The notes under the pieces were generated by a model that was not told the origin of the DNA, ran no database searches, and saw only the letters and a list, made by a program, of their open reading frames with translations. From the NCBI GenBank assembly GCA_964602475.1, contig CAZRRN010000050.1:1-20406 (forward strand): a stretch of DNA of 20,406 bases. Direction: 5' to 3'. The stretch comes from SZUA-448 sp964602475. Lineage in GTDB: Bacteria; Bacillota; Clostridia; Lachnospirales; Lachnospiraceae. The position numbers and the translations under genes are program-made. This document shows, piece after piece, positions 15,101 to 20,406 of this stretch (positions are counted from its first letter, which is position 1; each line of letters opens with the position of its first letter).

Positions 15101-16184
15101 TTCTGCTCAAGTTGCCGATATTGTCGCATCGGTGGAGGGGACTGCATCTGTTTCTGACGGAGTAACGGATCCTGCTCCGGAATATGCAATTACAGTTGAT
15201 AAAGAAAAGGCCGTTGTTGCGGGCTTAACCGTAGCACAGGTCTATGCTGCCATTGCGAAGGAGCTTTCCTCTTCCTCTTCTGCAACCTCCGTTACCTTTG
15301 ACGGAACCGAATACCCTGTTTATGTCATCTCCCCATCAGATTCCGACGACATCACCCTCACTAACCTCTTAAATTACGAGTTTACAGTTACCGGTCGAGA
15401 TCAAAGCGAGTCTACCGTCCTGCTTTCCGACATTGCAGAAATCACCGAGCAGACCGGATTGTCAAGCATCAGCCGAAGCTCACAGCAGCGATACCTAACC
15501 GTCTCCGCTTCAATCGCTGATGGTTATAACATCGGTCTTGTAAGCAGCGATGTAGAAAAAGCGCTGAAAGACTTTGAACTGCCGGATGGTTATACGCTGG
15601 TATCCTCCGGTGAAAATGATACAATTAACGATGCAATTGTGGAACTCATCAAAATGCTTCTGCTTGCCGTGGTATTCATCTACCTGATAATGGTTGCACA
15701 ATTCCAGTCTCTGCTGTCACCGTTCATCGTCATGTTTACAATCCCACTTGCATTTACCGGTGGTTTTCTCGCACTGTTCCTGACCGGAAATGAAATCAGT
15801 GTCATTGCCATGATTGGCTTTGTCATGCTGACCGGCATTATCGTCAATAACGGGATTGTCCTGGTGGACTACATCAACCGCCTTCGTCTCGAAGGAAAAG
15901 AAAAGCACGAAGCATTGATTGAAGCCGGGCTCACACGTCTGCGCCCGATTCTGATGACTGCTCTGACAACGATTCTCGGACTTTCCACCATGGCCATTGG
16001 CTTTGGTATGGGAGCAGACTTAATCCAGCCGGTTGCTATTGTTACAATCGGCGGACTGATTTACGCAACCTTCACAACACTGTTCGTTGTTCCCGTAATG
16101 TATGACCTGCTTCATAAAAAGGAAATGAAAAAGGTCTCCGAAGAAGACCTGAATGCAACAGAATCGGATGGTTTCTGTGAATAG
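12198..16184 (+). CDS. RND-family efflux transporter with a long coiled-coil insertion
   Basis: The 1328-residue membrane protein is a HAE1-type RND exporter (AcrB/SwrC superfamily), normally about 1030-1060 residues. It has helix 1 at about 9-28, a first extracytoplasmic head, helices 2-6 at about 635-785, helix 7 at 817-837, a second head, and helices 8-12 at about 1146-1303. The helix-4 motif GMLVDNSIVVIENIYR supplies D699 for proton transfer; the position of AcrB D408 is N700 and that of AcrB K940 is N1217 (IIVNNGIVLVDY). Residues about 199-497 are an insertion, a heptad-rich antiparallel coiled coil with a turn near 339-352, placed within the region equivalent to the AcrB docking subdomain. 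No membrane-fusion or outer-membrane partner is nearby. The start ATG at 12198 follows GGAGG at 12189-12193. The substrate is unknown; drugs, lipids or surfactant-like peptides are all possible. Confidence 0.93.
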   Translation: MSKFSVKKPITVFVAVLLILILGVVSFTKMQTDLLPKLDLPYAVVMTTYIGASPEEVESVVTRPVEQSMATISNIKNISSVSQENVSLVILEFNTGTDMGEISLDLRESLDLLEAAWNSDMIGTPMIIKINPDMLPVMVAAVNVDGMNNTEVTAYLENELLARIESIEGVASVTVSGEVKQQINVVLSDEKLTAVGQKLSDKISEQFSDASAQLLSAQNQLKDGRTDLEAQKEQLTSGFHTAEEELTAAKEALDVKENELLTNKATLTEQKEELLLTKNSVNDALKTLSETEAQLLLLEKQSDETKAQLDTAKQELYSAEAELAASRTELEQGIEDIKNNSQLDEDGKETALVPLQEALKQLAERETQLADSKLLYAAQEESYLSAKAATEAARAEFDASKEELTANRTEINSGLAALNTSLLAIEEGTALIEDSRTSLAEKESELNDQKTAATSGLSEAETELIKGEEELAVQTSALEAAQAAALQAADLGSVLTSELISGLLAAQNFSMPAGYITEDGFDYLIRVGDDISDLTELQKLVLFDPGLEGVSPICLSDVADVFLTDNSLETYAKVNGNDGLLLSMEKQTSYSTAEVSDSIHERFEEISAEDSDFHVAYLMDQGVYIDMVIQSVLQNLGAGAILAILILFFFLKDLRPTAIIATSIPVSVIFAVVLMYFSGVTLNIISLSGLAVGVGMLVDNSIVVIENIYRLRSKGYNRVQSAVIGAGQVGGAITASTLTTVCVFLPIVFVEGLTRQLFVDMALTIAYSLLASLIVALTLVPAMASGMLLKVKPTRQPLLDRFRSFYEKALNWSLGHRAITLLIVVVLLVGSIFAALTRGTAYLPDMDSPQISVSMTIPKDATTEETYAYIDEATSRMLTIEEIDTVGAMVGGSTMSTLSGGSSVSIYIILKDDRSASSFEIASQINELCADLPCEISASGSSIDMSSLGGSGISIQVRGNDLQTLQTLSAQVADIVASVEGTASVSDGVTDPAPEYAITVDKEKAVVAGLTVAQVYAAIAKELSSSSSATSVTFDGTEYPVYVISPSDSDDITLTNLLNYEFTVTGRDQSESTVLLSDIAEITEQTGLSSISRSSQQRYLTVSASIADGYNIGLVSSDVEKALKDFELPDGYTLVSSGENDTINDAIVELIKMLLLAVVFIYLIMVAQFQSLLSPFIVMFTIPLAFTGGFLALFLTGNEISVIAMIGFVMLTGIIVNNGIVLVDYINRLRLEGKEKHEALIEAGLTRLRPILMTALTTILGLSTMAIGFGMGADLIQPVAIVTIGGLIYATFTTLFVVPVMYDLLHKKEMKKVSEEDLNATESDGFCE

Positions 16185-16200
16185 AGCTAAATAATAAAAC

Positions 16201-16243
16201 GAGCTGAAGCACCGGCTGAATATATTCAGCTGTGGTTCAGCTC
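16201..16243. terminator. Nested hairpin terminator between the RND exporter and the radical SAM gene
   Basis: An outer 8-bp stem (GAGCTGAA 16201-16208 with TTCAGCTC 16236-16243) encloses a perfect 16-nt palindrome (GCTGAATA/TATTCAGC, 16215-16230). TTTTATTTTA follows on the plus strand and GTTTTATTATTT on the minus strand, so it can terminate both converging genes. The motif CTGAA/TTCAG occurs four times, allowing alternative pairings. Confidence 0.8.
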
Positions 16244-16280
16244 TTTTATTTTACAACAACCATCAATATAATGCTGTGGT

Positions 16281-17343
16281 TCAGAACAGAATTCCTTTCA
16301 TACACTGTGACGGTTCATTGCGATCGAAATCCCAGGTATGAAAAGCGTCGCCTCCGCAGAACCGGTAATGCCTGCATTTTTTACATTTCTCACAGGTTCG
16401 TGTATTCCCACGGTAAATCTGAAATCCATTCTTCCATACCGTTGCAAAATCATCCCGCCGGATATTACCCTGCAGAAGCTCCGGACGACGTTCAATATCA
16501 AGGCATGCAGTTATATCGCCGTTATATAAGACACCCGCCGTATAAATTCCCGCGTTGCAGAGAAAATACCATTTACGTACCTCTAGCTCCCACTCATCAC
16601 CAAGGTAATGTGCACAGCCGTAAGTAACAGGCAGGTGGTTTTGCGCCCGCTTTTCTCTGATAAAACGAAACATTTCACGCAGCTCTTCGTCGGACAGTAG
16701 CAGTTCCGGCTGATCCTTCGCGCGTCCGATCGGATCAATATTGATGATTCGCCAGGAATCGATTCCCTGTTCAGTAAAATACTCGTACAGCTCCGGCAGC
16801 TCCTTTAGATTCTTTTTGTGAACCACTGTTGTTACCTGANNNNNNNNNNATAGCACGGATTCCATTCATGGATTCATCAAAACCGCCGACCCGTCTTCGG
16901 AACCACTCATGAGTCTCCTTTAGTCCATCAATGCTGACTGAAACCGTCTTCATCTTAGCCTGTGCAAGCTTTTCTGCCGTTTCCCCGGTAATCAGTGTCG
17001 CATTCGTCGTCATGCCCCATTGATATCCGCATTTCACTGCATAGTTCATGATATCAAAAAAACCGGGACGCAGCAGCGGTTCTCCTCCGGTTACGCAAAG
17101 CATCATATCCTCAGGCGGAAACTTATCTGCTGTAGCTTTTAAGAAATCACAAACTTCCGAATCTGTCAGTGCATTTTCCTCAACAATATCTCCACAGCTG
17201 CTTCCGCAATGACGACAGTGTTCGTTGCATAGAATTGTCATCTCAATAAACAAAGAACGCAGCTTTGGCTGCTTCCATAATTGCTTACGGTAAGCAGCCA
17301 GCTGCTTCATTTGTTTTACCTTCAGTTTGTTCTTAGCTTCCAT
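16281..17343 (-). CDS. Radical SAM/SPASM-domain protein, interrupted by an assembly gap
   Basis: A radical SAM enzyme of about 355 residues. The [4Fe-4S]-SAM motif CNEHCRHC has C39, C43 and C46, and TGGEPLLR follows at about 85-92. The C-terminal part has a SPASM-type auxiliary cluster region: LCNAGIYTAGVLYNGDITAC, then CEKCKKCRHYRFCGG and a last cysteine in EPSQCM. SPASM proteins modify peptides or proteins, or small molecules; the substrate is unknown. A run of 10 N (16840-16849) splits the gene and puts the halves in different frames, which is best explained by a wrong gap length, not a real frameshift. The start ATG at 17343 follows GGAGG at 17346-17350 and lies 10 bp after the DUF4956 stop. 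An in-frame ATG at 17379 would overlap that gene. It is the last gene of the VTC-DUF4956 operon. Confidence 0.88.
16840..16849. other. Run of 10 N (assembly gap)
   Basis: Ten unknown bases lie within the radical SAM gene. The coding frames on the two sides agree only if the true number of missing bases is a multiple of three. By the usual spacing in this family (an Ile after GIRA, then about seven residues before QVTTVVHKKN), about 21 bases would be expected. The run is therefore probably a placeholder. Confidence 0.9.
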
Positions 17344-17353
17344 CTTCCTCCGA

Positions 17354-18043
17354 TTACAGCTGCTGACCCTTTTCTTCATGACGGCAGATTGAAATGTTCA
17401 GATTACCGTTACGGCAGCGTAGTTCATCGATGAATTCCTTCTCATTGGTATCGGCATTCATCTGAACCTGATAGCTCAGTTCATACATCGACCCAAGATT
17501 GGTAGTTTTCACACGTTGCAGTTCATATGACTTCGTGTATTTCTTCAGCAAATCATTAAAAACTTCAGAATAATTCATATCTTCCGGAATCAGAATCTTC
17601 AGATCCTTAGAACTGTCACGGAAAAAGCTCGAGCAGATCAGTCCGAAAATAATAAATGCTGCACAAAGAATTAGGGTAAAAATCGCTGCAAATCCGATGT
17701 AACCCATTCCGTTTGCAAGTCCAACTGCAGCTCCCAGAAAGACAAAGGTGATATCCTTTGCATCTCCCGGTACACTACGAAAACGAATTAAAGCAAAAAT
17801 ACCTGCAATGGAAAAGGCTCTTGCGACATTGCTTCCGACCATAAGAATCACCGCCGTTACAATTGCCGGCAGAATAATCATGGTCAAGGTAAAGTGTTCC
17901 GAGCACCCTTTTTTCTTCATAACAATAATATACGTAACGGCAATTATGACACCCATAATCAAAGATGCCAGCACACACATTAACGATGCTCCAACGTATA
18001 CTGTCCCATCGGTTGTTGTAGATCCGATAATTGATTCGAACAT
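17354..18043 (-). CDS. DUF4956 domain membrane protein
   Basis: This 229-residue protein has an N-terminal membrane region with helices at about residues 17-42, 52-71, 98-115 and 117-139, and a soluble C-terminal domain of about 85 residues. The loop FALIRFRSVPGDAKDITFVFLG (around 83-104) is the hallmark of DUF4956. Members are commonly found beside VTC-type polyphosphate polymerases, as here. By analogy with yeast, where a membrane subunit channels the polymer made by Vtc4, it may anchor the polymerase or translocate polyphosphate; this is inference. The start ATG at 18043 has a strong AGGAGG at 18051-18056. It overlaps the end of the VTC gene by 64 bp in another frame, so the two are probably translationally coupled. 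Confidence 0.88.
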   Translation of the reverse strand: MFESIIGSTTTDGTVYVGASLMCVLASLIMGVIIAVTYIIVMKKKGCSEHFTLTMIILPAIVTAVILMVGSNVARAFSIAGIFALIRFRSVPGDAKDITFVFLGAAVGLANGMGYIGFAAIFTLILCAAFIIFGLICSSFFRDSSKDLKILIPEDMNYSEVFNDLLKKYTKSYELQRVKTTNLGSMYELSYQVQMNADTNEKEFIDELRCRNGNLNISICRHEEKGQQL

Positions 18044-18810
18044 ATCAATACCTCCTGCTTTTTCTCATGTAAATTCAGCTTTTCTTTCATTGTTCTGCTG
18101 TATTCGGTTCCGTATTTCGAAAAGGTATTCGGAAATACTTTATATTCCGTCAGCAGCTCCGTCAGCCACACCGGTATTGCTGCATCTGCTTTGATTTCCA
18201 TGATCCATATTCCTTCAGGGAGGAGCAAATCGCCATAATCACCATAGTGGAGACCCAGATCATATCGTCTGGTTTTTATGTTCCGGTCAAAGGTCATCCG
18301 AAGATTTGAATCGGTCTTTGAAAACATCGCACTGCGCTCATAGCTTAGATACAGCGCCGGCTGAATGTTACGATAGCAGTTTACAAAATAGGTCAGTTCT
18401 TTCATTACCTGAGTATTCATAAACTCCGGAAGCTCTGTCGTTCCATCAGCGTTTGTAAAGGTTTTATTATCTATAAAGCGGTAGGCATCCTGCAGAATAA
18501 TCTTTGTTCTGCGTTTATTAACGATTCCATCGTACTTTTTCTTGACCTCAAGAAATACTGTGTCCTCCGGTTTTCTGGTTCCGTAGCTGCGCAGCCGAAG
18601 CTTTTCTTTGTATACCGGCTTGTCAAGAGAACGGCGGATCAGCTCATTATCCGGAGTATCATAATAAATATTGCTGATTAGATAACAATCATCACCCTTG
18701 CTGTAGGCATCGGCCTCCATATATGGTTTCAATCGCTCACGAAACTCATGGCAAAGCTTATCGTTCAGCTGATATTTAATTTCTGTTCTGTTAAAGACTT
18801 CGATTGCCAT
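17980..18810 (-). CDS. VTC-domain polyphosphate polymerase
   Basis: This 276-residue soluble protein is of the triphosphate-tunnel (VTC/CYTH-like) fold, expected to make inorganic polyphosphate from nucleoside triphosphate. Tunnel-lining charged motifs are visible: RTEIKYQL (8-15), YYDTPDNELIRRS (49-61), KLRLRSYG (70-77), FLEVKKKY (86-93), NKRRTKI (98-104), LSYERSAM (155-162), MTFDRNI (172-178), IMEIKA (203-208) and FSKYGTEYSR (230-239). There is no membrane segment; the DUF4956 partner probably supplies it. The start ATG at 18810 begins MAIEVFNRTE, the normal family start; its ribosome site (GAGAGG, 18823-18828) is rather far, with a small AGGTT/AACCT hairpin (18811-18825) in between. A TTG at 18822 has no usable site. 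It is the first gene of a three-gene operon; no clear promoter was found upstream. Confidence 0.92.
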   Translation of the reverse strand: MAIEVFNRTEIKYQLNDKLCHEFRERLKPYMEADAYSKGDDCYLISNIYYDTPDNELIRRSLDKPVYKEKLRLRSYGTRKPEDTVFLEVKKKYDGIVNKRRTKIILQDAYRFIDNKTFTNADGTTELPEFMNTQVMKELTYFVNCYRNIQPALYLSYERSAMFSKTDSNLRMTFDRNIKTRRYDLGLHYGDYGDLLLPEGIWIMEIKADAAIPVWLTELLTEYKVFPNTFSKYGTEYSRTMKEKLNLHEKKQEVLICSNQLSDLQQPMGQYTLEHR

Positions 18811-18883
18811 AGGTTCTACCAACCTCTCGCTGATTTATGCTTTTATCATACTTCTGTGATTTGTTCGATTTATGTATAAAATG

Positions 18884-18942
18884 TGTAAAATATGTGAAAA
18901 GGAATCATATACTTATCTTCTTTCCTTTTCATATATTTCACA
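18884..18942 (-). terminator. Long inverted repeat after pgi, likely terminator
   Basis: Arms 18884-18904 and 18922-18942 pair over 21 bp with two mismatches and a 17-nt loop, starting immediately after the pgi stop codon. On the minus strand ATTTTATA follows some bases later. It probably separates pgi from the VTC operon, although the T-run is modest. Confidence 0.55.
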
Positions 18943-20274
18943 TTACATTCTTTTTTGTAATTCTGTTCTCAGATCCTCATATCCCGGTTTTCCGAGCAGC
19001 GCAAACATATTCTTCTTATAGCTTTCCACACCCGGCTGATTAAACGGATTCACTCCGAGCAGATAGCCGCTGACACCGCAGGCAAACTCGAAGAAATAAA
19101 ACAGTTCTCCAAGATCAAATTCCTTCCGTTCCGGAAGGAATACCTGCAGATTCGGAACATTACCGTCAGTATGTGCAAGGATTGTGCCCTTGGTTGCGCT
19201 CTTATTGACAAAATCTACGGTCTTGCCTGCCAGATAATTCAGACCGTCAAGATCAACCTCTTCCTTGGTCATAACAAATTCATAAGGGGATTTTTCAAGC
19301 TGAAGAACCGTCTCAAAAATGATACGCTGTCCGTCCTGAATGTACTGTCCCATAGAATGAAGATCGGTAGTAAGGTCAACCGATGCCGGAAGAATCCCTT
19401 TCTGGTCTTTCCCCTCGCTCTCACCGTACAGCTGCTTCCACCATTCGGATACAAAATGCAGACACGGTTCGTAATTTGCAAGAATCTCTACATTCTTTCC
19501 TTTACGAAGTAAAATGTTACGAACTGCCGCATACTGCATGGAATCGTTCTCTTCATATGCATTACCGAGACACTTTTCTCTCATGCTTGCTGCACCTTCC
19601 ATCAGTTTTGTGATGTCAGCGCCGCTGACAGCAATCGGAAGCAGACCGACAGCAGTCAGAACCGAATAACGTCCTCCGACATCATCCGGAACAACAAAGG
19701 TCTCATAGCCCTCTTCATCCGCAACCTTTTTTAAGGCTCCGCGGGCTTTATCAGTGGTTGCATAAATACGCTTTGCAGCTTCTGCTTTACCGTATTTGTC
19801 AATCAGCTTCTGCTTGAATATACGGAACGCAATTGCCGGTTCCGTCGTAGTTCCGGACTTGCTGATGATGTTGACCGAAAAATCACGGTCACCGATGATA
19901 TCCATCAGTTCTGCCAGGTAAATGCTGCTGATACTGTTGCCGGCAAAGAAAATCTCCGGAGTTTTTTTATCGGCTTTCTTGTTGTAGAAGCTGTGTGCAA
20001 GGAAGGAAATTGCTGCTTTTGCTCCCAGATAGGAGCCGCCGATACCGATTACAACCAGTACCTCGGAATCCGACTGAATCTTTGCTGCCGCTTTTTTGAT
20101 TCTTGAGAATTCTTCCTTATCATAATTAACCGGGAGATCAAGCCAGCCAAGGTAGTCATTCCCCGCTCCTGAACGTTCAATGAGGCATTTCTTTGCCGCC
20201 TCGGTCTGTGCCTTCATCAAGCTTATTTCTGTCTTACTGACAAAGCATTCTGCCGCAGATACATCAAATTTCAT
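18943..20274 (-). CDS. pgi: Glucose-6-phosphate isomerase
   Basis: The 443-residue enzyme interconverts glucose-6-phosphate and fructose-6-phosphate in glycolysis and gluconeogenesis. Its length is that of the short Firmicutes type. Motifs include VVIGIGGSYLGAKAA (74-88), the sugar-phosphate loop SKSGTTTEPA (138-147), DDVGGRYSVLTAVG (197-210), the QLYGESEGKD region with catalytic glutamate E287 (281-290), DLHSMGQY with H306, and GVESYKKNMFALLGKPG with the catalytic lysine K420. I set the start at ATG 20274, which follows GGAGG at 20281-20285. An in-frame ATG at 20358 has no ribosome site and would read through the leader hairpin. It has a very strong promoter and a cre-like site, and ends at the long inverted repeat. 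Confidence 0.97.
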   Translation of the reverse strand: MKFDVSAAECFVSKTEISLMKAQTEAAKKCLIERSGAGNDYLGWLDLPVNYDKEEFSRIKKAAAKIQSDSEVLVVIGIGGSYLGAKAAISFLAHSFYNKKADKKTPEIFFAGNSISSIYLAELMDIIGDRDFSVNIISKSGTTTEPAIAFRIFKQKLIDKYGKAEAAKRIYATTDKARGALKKVADEEGYETFVVPDDVGGRYSVLTAVGLLPIAVSGADITKLMEGAASMREKCLGNAYEENDSMQYAAVRNILLRKGKNVEILANYEPCLHFVSEWWKQLYGESEGKDQKGILPASVDLTTDLHSMGQYIQDGQRIIFETVLQLEKSPYEFVMTKEEVDLDGLNYLAGKTVDFVNKSATKGTILAHTDGNVPNLQVFLPERKEFDLGELFYFFEFACGVSGYLLGVNPFNQPGVESYKKNMFALLGKPGYEDLRTELQKRM

Positions 20275-20294
20275 AATCGTCCTCCAATATTCAT

Positions 20295-20329
20295 GTTTGA
20301 AGTATCGGCCGCCCGCCAATACTTCAAAC
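20295..20329 (-). promoter_or_regulatory. Leader hairpin of pgi
   Basis: A perfect 11-bp stem (GTTTGAAGTAT 20295-20305 with ATACTTCAAAC 20319-20329) carries a GC-rich 13-nt loop. It ends about 10 nt upstream of the pgi ribosome binding site. There is no T-run, so it is not a terminator; it may stabilise the mRNA 5' end or bind a regulator. Confidence 0.6.
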
Positions 20330-20361
20330 TGTTCTCTTTTCTTTTCAAAATACAACAATTT

Positions 20362-20390
20362 ATTATAACAGAAAGAGTGGTTGGTTTCAA
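20362..20390 (-). promoter_or_regulatory. Promoter of pgi
   Basis: On the minus strand TTGAAA (20385-20390) and a perfect TATAAT (20362-20367) are spaced by 17 bp, with an extended -10 (TGTTATAAT). It is among the best promoters in the window and predicts a leader of about 80 nt. Confidence 0.85.
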
Positions 20391-20399
20391 GCGTTTTCA
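20386..20399 (-). promoter_or_regulatory. cre-like site at the pgi promoter
   Basis: TGAAAACGCTTGAA on the minus strand matches 12 of 14 positions of the CcpA site consensus TGWAANCGNTNWCA, including the central CG. It overlaps the -35 box. Carbon-catabolite control of pgi is therefore plausible; overlap with -35 favours repression. The match could be partly accidental because the -35 supplies some bases. Confidence 0.4.
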
Positions 20400-20406
20400 G
20401 CGCAGC

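Noticed and set aside
16281..17343. Radical SAM gene as a frameshifted pseudogene
   Set aside because: The frame change coincides exactly with the run of N, and both halves are intact with all cluster-binding cysteines.
18811..18942. RiPP precursor peptide for the radical SAM/SPASM enzyme
   Set aside because: I looked in the gaps 16186-16280 and 18811-18942 and found no small open frame with a ribosome site and a leader-core layout; a precursor elsewhere is not excluded.
20275..20358. Upstream in-frame start for pgi
   Set aside because: It would translate the leader hairpin, lacks a ribosome site, and starts within about two bases of the predicted transcription start; the family start MKFDVS at 20274 has GGAGG.
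1..20406. tRNA, rRNA, CRISPR array, IS element or prophage
   Set aside because: No cloverleaf, rRNA segment, regularly spaced repeats, transposase or integrase was seen by eye on either strand; a tool search would be more sensitive.

Overview
The window reads as a chromosomal segment of a low-to-moderate GC Firmicute, most likely a Clostridia/Lachnospiraceae-type anaerobe. The grounds are: strong GGAGG-type ribosome binding sites on almost every gene, many strong rho-independent terminators, a cytosolic cellobiose phosphorylase very close (from memory) to the Clostridium thermocellum enzyme, a type III pantothenate kinase (CoaX), and several small conserved clostridial proteins of unknown function. 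No phage, IS element, CRISPR array, tRNA or rRNA was seen. Taxonomy is an inference from gene content, not from a marker gene.

Layout, left to right. 1-147: edge region with an inverted repeat and the guaB terminator. 148-2181 (minus): guaB (IMP dehydrogenase) and, upstream of it, a two-helix membrane protein. 2182-5135 (plus): cellobiose phosphorylase with its own promoter and terminator. 5363-6097 (plus): a single-pass membrane protein of unknown function, convergent with asd (6151-7233, minus) across a shared bidirectional terminator. 7389-9483 (minus): a compact three-gene operon, small unknown protein - coaX - dusB. 9600-10577 (minus): a LiaF-like four-helix membrane protein with a long Gly/Asn/Gln linker, preceded by an unusually structured ~240-nt leader. 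10923-11879 (minus): argF under a good ArgR-type box. 12198-16184 (plus): a 1328-residue RND exporter with a ~300-residue coiled-coil hairpin inserted in its extracytoplasmic head. 16281-18810 (minus): a three-gene operon of a VTC-type polyphosphate polymerase, a DUF4956 membrane protein and a radical SAM/SPASM protein that is interrupted by a 10-N assembly gap. 18943-20274 (minus): pgi (glucose-6-phosphate isomerase) under a near-consensus promoter with an overlapping cre-like site.

Most genes are housekeeping or central metabolism: cellobiose phosphorylase yields glucose and glucose-1-phosphate and pgi works on glucose-6-phosphate; guaB, asd, argF and coaX are nucleotide, amino acid and cofactor genes. 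They are separate transcription units, not one pathway cluster.

The parts worth attention are (1) the VTC-DUF4956-radical SAM/SPASM operon, a candidate system coupling polyphosphate synthesis/translocation to a radical SAM maturase; (2) the RND exporter whose built-in coiled-coil rod sits where Gram-negative pumps dock to their partners, in an organism that appears to lack an outer membrane; and (3) the leader of the LiaF-like gene, in which an 85-bp element bounded by an 11-bp direct repeat folds into a hairpin plus pseudoknot just upstream of the ribosome binding site.
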